Of a stretch of DNA of 64,000 nucleotides, positions 9,171 to 17,970 are shown piece after piece; within the stretch, counting starts at the first letter, position 1; each line of letters begins with the position of its first letter. Origin of the DNA: Chryseobacterium sp. VAUSW3 (lineage in GTDB: Bacteria > Bacteroidota > Bacteroidia > Flavobacteriales > Weeksellaceae); the NCBI RefSeq assembly GCF_002205795.1, contig NZ_NIUY01000002.1, positions 372,001-436,000 on the forward strand, given 5' to 3'. Both the position numbers and the translations under genes were made by a program. The notes beneath the pieces were generated by a model. The model was given only the letters and a program-made list of their open reading frames with translations, was not told where the DNA came from and did not search any database.

Positions 9171-9545
9171 TCAGTTTCATTTTGAGGACGGATGCAAATT
9201 TGCGCTTTTTTTCTGAATAAAGGTTTTTAAAGATCGTCACGATTATTTAAAATTTAAACCTAAATACCTGTTTACGGTGAAGACTTTGTTCTGTAACGGT
9301 CCCATATAATTTAATTCTTCGTTTCACTCAAATTTAAGGATGTAAAACCGGTGTGAATTCATTTAATGTAATTTAACTTTCATTTAAGAAGCTCGTGAAT
9401 AATTTATAGAGTTGCCTACTTTAACAAAACATTTGGGTAAATTTGCAGCTTGAAAAAAAACTGATTTACAGATTTAATCAAATCCCTTGGTTTTGAAGAA
9501 TCTAACCGGTTTTGCAGTACTATTTAAAACTGAAAATTAAAATTT
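9171..9545. other. 375-base intergenic region between divergent topB and yeeE-like genes
   Basis: AT-rich, with no ORF of note. A -7-like TAAATTTG at 9438-9445 faces the + strand gene, with a TTG at 9412-9414 that is spaced wider than consensus. No hairpin followed by a T run was seen. It probably holds the promoters of the two divergent genes. Confidence 0.5.
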
Positions 9546-10109
9546 ATGATAGAATTTATGCAGCAGCCTTGGCCTTGGTATGTCGCTGGACCATTAATCG
9601 GACTTACAGTTCCGGCGCTTCTGATCCTCGGTAACAAAAACTTCGGTATTTCTTCTTCGCTCCGGCATATCTGTGCATCGTGCCTGCCGGCAAATATTCC
9701 TTTTTTTAAGTACAACTGGAAAAAAGAGGTGTGGAATTTATTTTTTGTGTTCGGTATTTTCGTGGGAGGTATAATTACTGCACTTTTTTTTACCAATCCT
9801 AATCCGGTTGAAGTGCATCCAAATCTGGCTGCAGAATTAAAAGTTTACGGAATTACAGATTTCAGAAATCTTGTACCGGCGCAACTCATGAATTGGGAAT
9901 CGCTATTTACGCTTCGCGGTCTTGTGATGATGGTGGGCGGTGGATTTCTTGTGGGTTTCGGCACACGGTATGCTGGCGGCTGCACGAGCGGACATTCCAT
10001 TATGGGAATAGCTAACCTGCAACTCCCGAGTTTAATTGCCACCATCAGTTTTATGCTCGGCGGTTTCTTAATGGCCAATGTGTTACTTCCAATTATTCTT
10101 TCACTTTAA
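9546..10109 (+). CDS. YeeE/YedE family (sulfur transport) membrane protein
   Basis: A 187-residue inner-membrane protein with about four hydrophobic segments. The C-terminal half has the family signature: [19 protein letters not shown], whose conserved cysteine is thought to bind the sulfur compound. YeeE/YedE proteins import thiosulfate or related sulfur. A partner gene follows after 10 bases, and the two half-size proteins together resemble one full-length YeeE. No rhodanese or sulfur dioxygenase gene is adjacent, so the physiological context is not shown here. Confidence 0.9.
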   Translation: MIEFMQQPWPWYVAGPLIGLTVPALLILGNKNFGISSSLRHICASCLPANIPFFKYNWKKEVWNLFFVFGIFVGGIITALFFTNPNPVEVHPNLAAELKVYGITDFRNLVPAQLMNWESLFTLRGLVMMVGGGFLVGFGTRYAGGCTSGHSIMGIANLQLPSLIATISFMLGGFLMANVLLPIILSL

Positions 10110-10119
10110 AATTGAAAAC

Positions 10120-10620
10120 ATGCAAAACGATATTAATAAAAATGACGATTTGGAAAGGAGATCTCTGGACAGTATGTGTGTTAACGAAAGCATGCTGGAA
10201 CACCGCTGGTATCATAATTTAAAGTATCTGCTTCTTGGAATTTTCTTCGGAATTGTTTTTACAAAGGCCGAAGTCATCAGTTGGTTCCGCATTCAGGAAA
10301 TGTTCAGGCTGCAGTCTTTTCACATGTACGGGATTATTGGAAGTGCGATTTTGGTCGCGATGATTTCAATCTGGTTGATTAAAAAATTCAACATTAAAAC
10401 AATTTACGGAGAAGAAATCGTTTTTCATAAAAAGGAATTCAATAAAGGGCAAATTTATGGCGGGCTGATCTTTGGTTTTGGATGGGCGGTTACTGGCGCA
10501 TGCCCGGGTCCGCTGTTTGCACAAATCGGTACTGGTGCTACCGTAATTGTAGTAACACTCCTCAGCGCTATTGCCGGAACCTGGGTTTACGGATACTTCA
10601 GAGAAAAATTACCCCATTAA
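10120..10620 (+). CDS. Second YeeE/YedE-like (DUF6691) membrane protein
   Basis: A 166-residue membrane protein starting at ATG 10120. An N-terminal polar stretch of about 35 residues precedes several hydrophobic segments. The signature GGLIFGFGWAVTGACPGPLF near residues 120-140 is the counterpart of the CTSGH motif in the upstream gene, with its own conserved cysteine. It lies 10 bases after the previous stop, so the pair is an operon and the products probably work together in sulfur-compound uptake. Confidence 0.87.
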   Translation: MQNDINKNDDLERRSLDSMCVNESMLEHRWYHNLKYLLLGIFFGIVFTKAEVISWFRIQEMFRLQSFHMYGIIGSAILVAMISIWLIKKFNIKTIYGEEIVFHKKEFNKGQIYGGLIFGFGWAVTGACPGPLFAQIGTGATVIVVTLLSAIAGTWVYGYFREKLPH

Positions 10621-10648
10621 TAAAGAGGTAATGTGATTCCAGGATTAA

Positions 10649-10909
10649 TTATTTTTCCAGATTGTCATACAGATGATTTTCGGATAAATAAACGATGAGG
10701 CTGGCATCAACCTGATCTTTGTTCATCATGTAAAATTTTTGCGGATCGGTAAAATCTGCTCCTGTGCCGTTGTGTCCAAGGATAATGTTGCGCTGGAATT
10801 CGATTCCATTAATTTCAAATGTTACTTCACGTTTCATTACGCCGTTTTCTTCTTGAGACGGACCTAATTTCACGATGGTAATTTCGTTTTCCTGAAGTTC
10901 AATTTTCAT
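10649..10909 (-). CDS. Small hypothetical protein, 86 aa
   Basis: A soluble acidic protein with no signal peptide. Two beta-rich segments (IELQENEITIVKLG and MKREVTFEINGIEFQRNI) suggest a small barrel. It lies 33 bases upstream of the topoisomerase IB gene's region on the same strand only in the sense that it follows it in transcription, so co-transcription is possible. No family recognised. Confidence 0.6.
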   Translation of the reverse strand: MKIELQENEITIVKLGPSQEENGVMKREVTFEINGIEFQRNIILGHNGTGADFTDPQKFYMMNKDQVDASLIVYLSENHLYDNLEK

Positions 10910-10942
10910 AATATGTTTTCTTAATGTTGTTGATTATTGGAT

Positions 10943-12046
10943 TTACAGTTTTTCGTTTTCAAGGATTTTCATCACAATGGCTTCCTCTTTTGTGAGTCCT
11001 GCTTTTCCGTCATCGATTTCAATCTCATCGAGTTCGTCCAGATACTTTTTAATTGATTTGTTCTCGTAAAGGTTGATGACGAGAGGATGTACATAGTATT
11101 TCCGGCACACGGTCGCCGTATTTCCAAGATTGGCGGCGACCATTTCCAAGGCTTCTTTTACTTTTGATTTGTAGGCAGTGTCGCTTTCTGCTTCGCCGAT
11201 TTCTTTGAAGGCGATCAGCGCATTTACAGTTCCTGACCAGGTCCGGAAATCTTTTGCGGTAAAATCGTCGCCGCTTATTTCCTTTATATAATCATTCACC
11301 ATTCCGGAATCTACGGGATGTCTTTTGCCATCTTCGTCGTAATACTGAAAAAGTTCTTTCCCCGGAATGTCTTTACAGTTCTGAACGGCTTTTGCGAGTT
11401 TTGCATTTTTAAGGTCGATGTCGTGATAAATGCCTTTTTTTCCTTTGAATGAAAAATTTATTTTTTGTCCTTTAACGTTAACGTGTTTATCCTTTAATGT
11501 GGTAAGACCAAAGGAACCATAAAGTTTTTCATAGACATTATTTCCGATCCTAATATTGGTTCTTTCCATTAAACTCACTACTACGGCCAGTACTTTTTGT
11601 TTTTCTAAAGTCTTCAGTGAAAGATCTTTTTCGAGGTTAAGACGTATTTGAGGAAGTGCGTAGCCAAACTGCAGCATTCTGTAAAATTTTGTATGATTTC
11701 GCAGTGCGTTCCAAATTGGATGATAACGGTATTGTTTGCGCTTTTTAGCGTCGATGCCGGTTGCCTGAAGATGACCGTTCTGCAGTCCACAAATCCAGAC
11801 ATTCTCCCAGGCAGGCGGAATTGCCAGTTTATTGATGCGCTGGATTTCTACCTGGTCCTTTATTCTCTCGTCACCGTAATAGTACACGTATTTTTTTCCG
11901 CGTTTTCTGCGGGTAATTCCGTCTGATTCACGGTCATTCGTATACACCAGACTTACTGCCTTGGCAGATTTAACCGGATCCTTCATTATTTTTACAATCT
12001 TTGAAGGACTCAGTGAGATTACAACATCGCTCTCGGAAGTTTTCAT
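10943..12046 (-). CDS. DNA topoisomerase IB (poxvirus-like)
   Basis: A 367-residue bacterial type IB topoisomerase. The N-terminal domain shows the expected RRKRGKKYVYYYGDERIKD segment and LAIPPAWENVWI near 70-90, and the catalytic domain carries RTNIRIGN near 160, the KDFRTWSGT motif near 270 and the C-terminal NTATVCRKYYVHP near 315-330 containing the active-site tyrosine. It relaxes supercoils through a 3'-phosphotyrosine. In this window it sits between other DNA-maintenance genes. Transcription runs from the SDR gene (16 bases upstream) through this gene. Confidence 0.95.
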   Translation of the reverse strand: MKTSESDVVISLSPSKIVKIMKDPVKSAKAVSLVYTNDRESDGITRRKRGKKYVYYYGDERIKDQVEIQRINKLAIPPAWENVWICGLQNGHLQATGIDAKKRKQYRYHPIWNALRNHTKFYRMLQFGYALPQIRLNLEKDLSLKTLEKQKVLAVVVSLMERTNIRIGNNVYEKLYGSFGLTTLKDKHVNVKGQKINFSFKGKKGIYHDIDLKNAKLAKAVQNCKDIPGKELFQYYDEDGKRHPVDSGMVNDYIKEISGDDFTAKDFRTWSGTVNALIAFKEIGEAESDTAYKSKVKEALEMVAANLGNTATVCRKYYVHPLVINLYENKSIKKYLDELDEIEIDDGKAGLTKEEAIVMKILENEKL

Positions 12047-12062
12047 TTGATCATTCAGTTTT

Positions 12063-12920
12063 TTAACCGTTAACTATTTCCCCACCATTTGGGTGCAATA
12101 CCTGTCCTGTCATGTAAGAGGAATCTTCACTGGCAAGGAAGAGGAAACAAGTCGCTACTTCATTCGGTTCGCCGGCACGCTTCATTGGCGTGTCGCTGCC
12201 AAATTCGGAAACTGCTTTTTTAGAGAGGGTAGAGGCAATTAGTGGTGTCCAGATTGGTCCTGGCGCTACGGCATTTACACGGATTCTTTTTTGTGCAAGA
12301 TTTGCCGCAAGACTTCTCGTAAAAGACAGGATTGCGCCTTTGGTTGAAGCATAATCCATCAGGTGATCACTTCCGCGGTAAGCCGTAACAGATGTAGTGT
12401 TGATGATGCAGCTGCCTTTCTTCAAGTATTTCATGGCATATTTCGTAAGCCAGAAAACTGAAAAAAAATTGGAATGAAAGGTTTTCATCAGCTGCTCTGT
12501 GGTGATGTCTTCAATTTTCTCGGATTCCCAGTGAATGCCGGCATTATTGACGAGGATATCCAGTTTACCAAAATTTTTAACCGTTTCGGTGATTACTTTT
12601 TTACAGTGGTTTTCTCTGCCAAGATCGCCTTTGATGAGGATGCATTTTCTACCCAACCTCTCAATCTCCTTTTTGGTTTCCTTTGCATCGGAAGTTTCGC
12701 TCAGGTAAGAAATCAGAATATCAGCACCTTCCGCAGCAAAAAGCAGGGCAGTCGCTTTCCCAATGCCACTGTCGCCACCGGTGATGATGGCGGTTTTGCC
12801 TTTTAGCTTACCATGCTGTTGAATGGGTTCACTGTCCGGAAGTGGCGAGAGCTTAGCCTCGAGTCCCGGCTTATTCTGTTTCTGCAAAGGCCGGATTTTG
12901 GTTTTTGATTTCTTCTGCAT
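12063..12920 (-). CDS. SDR family oxidoreductase (YhdG/YghA-like)
   Basis: A 285-residue SDR with a basic, lysine-rich N-terminal extension of about 40 residues. The nucleotide-binding motif is TGGDSGIG near 48, NNAG near 127, and the catalytic pair YASTK near 192. The C-terminal PNGGEIVNG is typical of the YghA/YhdG group, often annotated as glucose-1-dehydrogenase-like stress oxidoreductases. It lies 16 bases upstream of the topoisomerase IB gene on the same strand. Substrate is unknown. Confidence 0.88.
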   Translation of the reverse strand: MQKKSKTKIRPLQKQNKPGLEAKLSPLPDSEPIQQHGKLKGKTAIITGGDSGIGKATALLFAAEGADILISYLSETSDAKETKKEIERLGRKCILIKGDLGRENHCKKVITETVKNFGKLDILVNNAGIHWESEKIEDITTEQLMKTFHSNFFSVFWLTKYAMKYLKKGSCIINTTSVTAYRGSDHLMDYASTKGAILSFTRSLAANLAQKRIRVNAVAPGPIWTPLIASTLSKKAVSEFGSDTPMKRAGEPNEVATCFLFLASEDSSYMTGQVLHPNGGEIVNG

Positions 12921-12940
12921 GATCTGTGGAATTAAGAACG

Positions 12941-13105
12941 TTATTTTCTACCCCGTCCTAAAAGCCAGAAGATAAGTCCGATCACGACTGCAACAAGAAA
13001 AATTCCCCACCACATCCCGGCTTCGAAAATTGTTCCTATCGCATCACATCCCGTAAGGGTAAACATTGCCAGTAAAGCTAAACTGAATAACATAAATTTT
13101 TTCAT
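12941..13105 (-). CDS. Small lipoprotein with C-terminal membrane segment, 54 aa
   Basis: Start at ATG 13105 (MKKFMLFSLALLAMFTLTGC); the longer frame upstream overlaps the next gene and lacks a plausible start. The lipobox LTGC puts the modified cysteine at residue 20. After it comes a second hydrophobic helix (about 29-48: MWWGIFLVAVVIGLIFWLL) and a basic GRGRK end. Such mini-lipoproteins recur in flavobacterial stress operons, but the function is unknown. Confidence 0.75.
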   Translation of the reverse strand: MKKFMLFSLALLAMFTLTGCDAIGTIFEAGMWWGIFLVAVVIGLIFWLLGRGRK

Positions 13106-13154
13106 AACAGTGATTTTTAATGATTTATATTTAATGTTTATGGAATTGATTGTT

Positions 13155-13592
13155 CTAAACCCTGTGATAATCCGGACGCCAATTTGTGATTGATTTTTTA
13201 ATCTCATCACCCGAAACGTCTTTGTTTAGCGCTTCTGCAAGTAAAGTTTTAAATTCTTCATCATAAGCAAAACGCAGGGCTGCAATTTGACTGAAAGTAA
13301 GCTGTTCGATCACCTTATCAGACCTTTCCCCAAAGATTTCAAAGTACCGTTGTTGAAATTCGAGGCGGATAATTCGGTTCTGATTTCCGAGTGCGTAATG
13401 CTGCCTCAACATCACGGTGAGATAAAGAATCAGGAAAATGATTACTGAAAACAGCAGCCAAACCAGCGTGTTTTCGTAATCGGTGAAATATTTCCAGATG
13501 CCGAGTACCTGAAGTCCCGCGAGAATCGGCAGTAAAATAAAATGATGTGGTGCGTAATACCTTTTGTGATTGCTGTAGTTTTGAGTTTTCAT
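13155..13592 (-). CDS. DUF6526 family membrane protein
   Basis: A 145-residue protein starting MKTQNYSNHKRYYAPHH, the N-terminal signature I associate with DUF6526. Two transmembrane helices (about 17-35 and 43-62) are followed by a soluble helical domain. It lies upstream of the small lipoprotein on the same strand with a 49-base gap. Function unknown; the family call rests on recall of the N-terminal motif. Confidence 0.75.
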   Translation of the reverse strand: MKTQNYSNHKRYYAPHHFILLPILAGLQVLGIWKYFTDYENTLVWLLFSVIIFLILYLTVMLRQHYALGNQNRIIRLEFQQRYFEIFGERSDKVIEQLTFSQIAALRFAYDEEFKTLLAEALNKDVSGDEIKKSITNWRPDYHRV

Positions 13593-13670
13593 AAAATTTT
13601 TCTATCAAAAATTTAACCAAAGCCGCCGGAAGCGTATCGATAAGGGAATTTCAGCGTTAAACACTAAGTA

Positions 13671-16214
13671 TTATTCCTTTTCCAAAAGTTCCAAAGCTTT
13701 CAGCATATCAAAGCCTTTCCCGAGCACCGGTTTAAAAATATCACCTTTCTTTTCAATTCTTTGCAGTGCGTTTTCGATGTTGAAATCGGTAGGTTTTAGC
13801 CCAGTTTTAAGTTCGTCCCATTCGATTGGCATTGAAACTGGCGCTCCGTTTTTAGGTCTCAGGCTGTACACGCTTGCAAGGGTTTGGCCGCGTCGGTTTT
13901 GGAGGTAATCGAGATAAATTTTTCCTTTGTCGCGTTTCTGAAGGTTGCGTTCCAGAGTGGTGATGTCGGGAATTTCTTTCTGTACCATCTGCATCATCAC
14001 GTGTGCAAAATCCTTCACCTGCTCGAAAGAATACTTTGCTCCCGCCGGAATGTAAATATGAATTCCGGAACTTCCCGAAGTTTTGCAGTAACCTTTCACT
14101 TTTGCCTTATCCATAATTTTTTTTACCGTTTGCGCGGTAAGAATTACGTCTTCAAAAGTATTGTTATCTGAGGGATCCAGATCCAGCACCAGGTAATCAG
14201 GTTTGTCGGTAGTATCTTTCCGGCTGGTCCAAACATTGAGTTCAATGCATCCCAAATTGTTCAGATAAGCCATCGTGGCTTTATCATTACAGAGAATGTA
14301 GTTAATGTATTTGTCGGTAGATTCTGAAAAAACTTTTTGGGTTTCAATCCAGTCCGGGATTTCGTCGGAGGCATCTTTTTGGTAAAAACTCATTCCTTCA
14401 ATGCCATTTGGGAAACGGTTCATCGATTGCGGGCGGTCTTTCAGATGTGGAAGTATATATTTTGAAATGCTTTGGTAGTATGCAATGACGTCGCCTTTTG
14501 TTACTCCGTCCTTTGGAAAATAAATTTTATTGTGGTTGGTAAGTTTCACTTCCTGCTTCCCTAATTTCTGCAGTTGATCAGTATCTCTTTTCATTGTTGT
14601 TTTTTTTAAAGGTTTCGGTTCCGGGATATTGGTTTTTTCATCTTTTTTAAAGTTCAGATCTTTTGGATTTAAATCTTCCCTTAAACGCAGAAAAACCGGA
14701 TGACGGAAGATGTGATCACTGGTGATTTCCGTAAATTTAATTTCAGCAATGAGTTCAGGTTTCAGCCAGGTAGCTTTATCATTAGTTTTCGGAATTTTTT
14801 TGAAAGGAGATTCCGCTACAATAAGAGGTTTCATTTTATCGTAAAGTTCTACCAGCATTTTGTCACTGAAACCCGTTCCTGTATGGCCGCAGAAAATAAG
14901 TTCATTCCCATTATACCGCCCCAAAACAAGCGACCCGAATTTCTTGCGGCTGCCTTTGGGCGCGGTAAATCCACAAATCAGGACTTCTTCGGTTTGTTGC
15001 CTTTTAATCTTCAGCCAGTCGCCGTTTCGTGTGCCGCGGCTGTAAGTGCTGTCGGTTTTTTTGGCGATCATTCCTTCGAGTCCAAGTTTTTCTATCTGCA
15101 TGAAAAATGCTTCTCCTTTTTCAAGAATATGATCGTGATATTTGATGTGTTCAGTTTCTACCAAAGCGTCTTTCAGAAGTTCTTTCCGCTGAAGAAGACT
15201 GAGGTTTTCCGTCGAGTGGCCATTCAGCCACAGAAGATCGAAAACCTGGTAAATTATATTAAGATTGGGATTTTCGCCAATGCGCTGCAGCCACTGGAAA
15301 TTCGGTTTTCCTTCGTTGTCATAAGCAACAAGTTCTCCGTCCAGAATCATTTCGTGCTCCTGAAATTTGAGTGAATTGCTGATTTTTTTGAATTTTTCTG
15401 CGTAGGAAAGTCCGTTCCGTGAATAGAGTTGAATGTCTTTTCTGAGATCTGCAATAGCCCTGTAGCCGTCCCACTTTATTTCAAACGCCCACTCCGGCGA
15501 GCTGAAAGGTTTTGCCGAAGTTCCAGCAAGCATGGGAGTAATGAATTTGGTGAGTGTTCTTTCCCCTGAAAGAGCAGGAGCATGGTTTCTATAAGACTTC
15601 ATCTCAGGAGCAGATGACTTGCTTACTTTACTGCTTTTTTTTTTCGACTGAAGATAGGCACTTACTTTTGAATCCGGATCAGTATTTTCTTCGGCATCAT
15701 AATGATCAACAGAAAACTGGTCTCTGTGTTTAATCAGCAGCCAGGGATCGCCACTTTCGGCGTTTTTTATTTTTACAAGCGCAAACTCGCCTTTCAGTTT
15801 TTTTCCGGAGAGTACAAATTTCATCGATCCGGTGTGGAGTTCGTGCTGCATGATGAGATCATCGGTCTTTCCTTTCACTTTTCCCAACGGCTCATACGTG
15901 CCTTCATCCCAGATTTCGACTTCGCCGGCGCCGTAATTTCCATCCGGAATAGAGCCCTCAAACGTTCTGTAAGCAAAAGGATGGTCTTCAACCATCATCG
16001 CAAGGCGCTTGTCTTCTGGATTGAGTGATGGACCTTTGGGAATGGCCCAGCTTTTCAGAACTCCATCCATTTCCAGACGGAAGTCATAATGCAGCCTGCT
16101 CGCCGCGTGCCGCTGAATCACAAATTTCAGTTTGCCTTTTCCAACTGCGGCTTTGCCTTCGGGTTCGGCAGTCTGCGTAAAATCTCTTTTTTTATTGTAT
16201 TCCTCAAGTGGCAT
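13671..16214 (-). CDS. ligD: ATP-dependent DNA ligase D (end-joining ligase/polymerase)
   Basis: An 847-residue three-domain protein. The 3'-phosphoesterase domain is first (about 1-170; RHAASRLHYDFRLEMDG at 35-51 with the conserved His and Asp). The ligase domain follows (about 225-520; the AMP-accepting Lys is K247 in EIKWDGYR). The primase-polymerase domain is last (about 555-845; the metal-binding LDLDPSD motif). This phosphoesterase-ligase-polymerase order is the same as in Pseudomonas LigD. The enzyme processes and seals double-strand breaks held by Ku. The ku gene lies 24 bases upstream on the same strand, forming a two-gene operon. Confidence 0.97.
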   Translation of the reverse strand: MPLEEYNKKRDFTQTAEPEGKAAVGKGKLKFVIQRHAASRLHYDFRLEMDGVLKSWAIPKGPSLNPEDKRLAMMVEDHPFAYRTFEGSIPDGNYGAGEVEIWDEGTYEPLGKVKGKTDDLIMQHELHTGSMKFVLSGKKLKGEFALVKIKNAESGDPWLLIKHRDQFSVDHYDAEENTDPDSKVSAYLQSKKKSSKVSKSSAPEMKSYRNHAPALSGERTLTKFITPMLAGTSAKPFSSPEWAFEIKWDGYRAIADLRKDIQLYSRNGLSYAEKFKKISNSLKFQEHEMILDGELVAYDNEGKPNFQWLQRIGENPNLNIIYQVFDLLWLNGHSTENLSLLQRKELLKDALVETEHIKYHDHILEKGEAFFMQIEKLGLEGMIAKKTDSTYSRGTRNGDWLKIKRQQTEEVLICGFTAPKGSRKKFGSLVLGRYNGNELIFCGHTGTGFSDKMLVELYDKMKPLIVAESPFKKIPKTNDKATWLKPELIAEIKFTEITSDHIFRHPVFLRLREDLNPKDLNFKKDEKTNIPEPKPLKKTTMKRDTDQLQKLGKQEVKLTNHNKIYFPKDGVTKGDVIAYYQSISKYILPHLKDRPQSMNRFPNGIEGMSFYQKDASDEIPDWIETQKVFSESTDKYINYILCNDKATMAYLNNLGCIELNVWTSRKDTTDKPDYLVLDLDPSDNNTFEDVILTAQTVKKIMDKAKVKGYCKTSGSSGIHIYIPAGAKYSFEQVKDFAHVMMQMVQKEIPDITTLERNLQKRDKGKIYLDYLQNRRGQTLASVYSLRPKNGAPVSMPIEWDELKTGLKPTDFNIENALQRIEKKGDIFKPVLGKGFDMLKALELLEKE

Positions 16215-16238
16215 GATAGAGATGAATTAAGTTTAAAC

Positions 16239-17018
16239 TTAACCGGCTTTTACTTTTCCGGCTTCCAGACTGGCTTTCAGCTGAGCCATAAGATCGGTAG
16301 CTTTCACGCTGACTTCTTCTTTGGTTTCTACCTTTTTAACTTTACCCTTTGCCTTTGCTTTAATGATTTTCATCAGATCATCATTGTAGGTATTTTTATA
16401 TTTTTCAGGATCGAATTTTGTCGCACGCTGTTTTATGAGGGATTCTGCCATTTCCAGTTCTTCGGCTTTGGGATTTTTGGCACTTGGGATTTTCAGATCT
16501 TCAAAACTTCTCAGTTCCTCCGGATAACGCATTCTGTTAACCATCAGAATCTTGTCTTTATAAGGGCGCACCAGACAAAGAATTTCTTTTTCTCTCAGGA
16601 TAAAAGTCCCGATACCGGCCATTTTGGTTTTTAAAAGTGCTTTCAGCAATAATTTGTAAGCCTCTTCACCATTTTTTTGTGGTTCCAGAAAATATGAAGT
16701 TTCAAAATAAGCACTGTCGATTTCGTTGATGTCGACAAACTGTTTGATGTTCAGGATTTTTGATTTCTCAGGATTTACTTCATCGAAATCTTCCTGAGTG
16801 AGAACTACGTAACGGTCTTCAAGTTTATAACCTTTTACAATATTTTCCCATTTCACTTCTTTGCCGGTATTGGCATTTACTCTTTTGAAATTGATGTTTG
16901 AAAGGTCGTCTTTGTCCAGCATATCCAAATCCAGATTGCTTTCTTCGGTTGCTGAATATAATTTAATCGGGATATTTACAAGGCCAAAACCTATGGCGCC
17001 GTTCCATATTGCTCTCAT
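16239..17018 (-). CDS. ku: Ku DNA end-binding protein
   Basis: A 259-residue bacterial Ku with the hallmark start MRAIWNGAIGFGLVNIPIKL. The core Ku domain fills residues 1-200, and the tail is lysine-rich (KAKAKGKVKKVETKEE), as in homologs that thread inward on DNA. It forms a homodimeric ring on double-strand ends and recruits LigD, whose gene follows after 24 bases. The divergent exonuclease III gene starts about 120 bases away, so both promoters are in that gap. Confidence 0.97.
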   Translation of the reverse strand: MRAIWNGAIGFGLVNIPIKLYSATEESNLDLDMLDKDDLSNINFKRVNANTGKEVKWENIVKGYKLEDRYVVLTQEDFDEVNPEKSKILNIKQFVDINEIDSAYFETSYFLEPQKNGEEAYKLLLKALLKTKMAGIGTFILREKEILCLVRPYKDKILMVNRMRYPEELRSFEDLKIPSAKNPKAEELEMAESLIKQRATKFDPEKYKNTYNDDLMKIIKAKAKGKVKKVETKEEVSVKATDLMAQLKASLEAGKVKAG

Positions 17019-17140
17019 AATTTGATTTTTGTGATGGGTTTAATCAGATATCAAAAACTGTGCACCTTTCAAGATCGAGGTATTGCATGAAGCAGAAATC
17101 GTTTGCCCGGTTTTTGTAGTGAATTTTAAAAATTTAATTC

Positions 17141-17911
17141 ATGAAAATCGCAACTTATAATGTAAATGGCGTGAACGGACGGCTTCCCGTACTTTTGAAA
17201 TGGCTTAAGGAAGAAAAACCCGATGTGGTTTGTCTTCAGGAGCTTAAGGCGCCACAGGACAAATTTCCTGAAGCAGAAATCCTCGAAGCCGGTTACAAAT
17301 CAGTATGGTTAGGGCAAAAGAGTTGGAATGGAGTAGCGGTGCTTTCGAAAAATACTGAACCTGTGGTCTCACGAAAAAAACTTCCGGGTGACGATAGCGA
17401 CGAAGCCAGCCGGTATTTGGAGGTGAAAATCGATGATTTGATTATCTGCTGTATTTACCTCCCGAACGGAAATCCTGTTCCGGGACCTAAATTCGATTAT
17501 AAAATGCAGTGGTTCGAGCGCCTGCAGGCTCATGCCGAAATGCTCATAACCTCCGGAAAAAAGGTTTTGCTGATTGGTGATTTTAACGTGATGCCTACAG
17601 AAAAAGACGTATACAAACCTGAAAAGTTTGCGAAAGATGCGCTCTTCTTACCCGAAGTTCGTGATGCCTTCCGTGATTTGATTGGACAAGGCTGGACTGA
17701 TGCACTGCGTCATCTGCATCCAGACGAAACAATATATACCTTTTGGGATTACTTCCGAAATGCTTATCAGAGAAATGCCGGTTTGCGAATCGACCACTTC
17801 CTGCTATCGCCGGAAGTTCTTCCCCAACTCAAGAAAGCGGGTGTAGATAAAGAGGTGCGAGGTTGGGAAAAATCCAGTGACCATGCGCCTGTTTGGATAG
17901 AATTGGAATGA
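17141..17911 (+). CDS. xthA: Exodeoxyribonuclease III (AP endonuclease)
   Basis: A 256-residue enzyme of the exonuclease III/APE1 fold. Visible motifs are ATYNVNGVNGR (Asn near 7), CLQELKAP (metal-binding Glu near 34), LIGDFNVMP (Asp/Asn near 147), and the C-terminal RIDHFLLS and SSDHAPVWIE (catalytic Asp-His pair). It nicks at abasic sites and removes 3' blocks during base-excision repair. It is divergent from ku/ligD, so the region concentrates repair genes. Convergent with the M28 peptidase gene across a strong hairpin. Confidence 0.96.
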   Translation: MKIATYNVNGVNGRLPVLLKWLKEEKPDVVCLQELKAPQDKFPEAEILEAGYKSVWLGQKSWNGVAVLSKNTEPVVSRKKLPGDDSDEASRYLEVKIDDLIICCIYLPNGNPVPGPKFDYKMQWFERLQAHAEMLITSGKKVLLIGDFNVMPTEKDVYKPEKFAKDALFLPEVRDAFRDLIGQGWTDALRHLHPDETIYTFWDYFRNAYQRNAGLRIDHFLLSPEVLPQLKKAGVDKEVRGWEKSSDHAPVWIELE

Positions 17912-17920
17912 AAATAAAAA

Positions 17921-17945
17921 GCCGCCGCGGTGAAACCGCGGCGGC
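17921..17945 (-). terminator. Strong GC-rich terminator of the M28 peptidase gene
   Basis: GCCGCCGCGG-tgaaa-CCGCGGCGGC is a perfect 10-bp stem. The T run (TTTTTATTTT) follows it on the - strand, so it mainly terminates the - strand gene while also separating it from xthA. Confidence 0.85.
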
Positions 17946-17970
17946 AATACTGTAAAATAAGACAGAAAGT

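Noticed and set aside
9524..9796. ORF antisense to the YeeE-like gene, and similar shadows across ligD, topB and others
   Set aside because: They are reverse-strand shadows of well-supported coding genes with family motifs.
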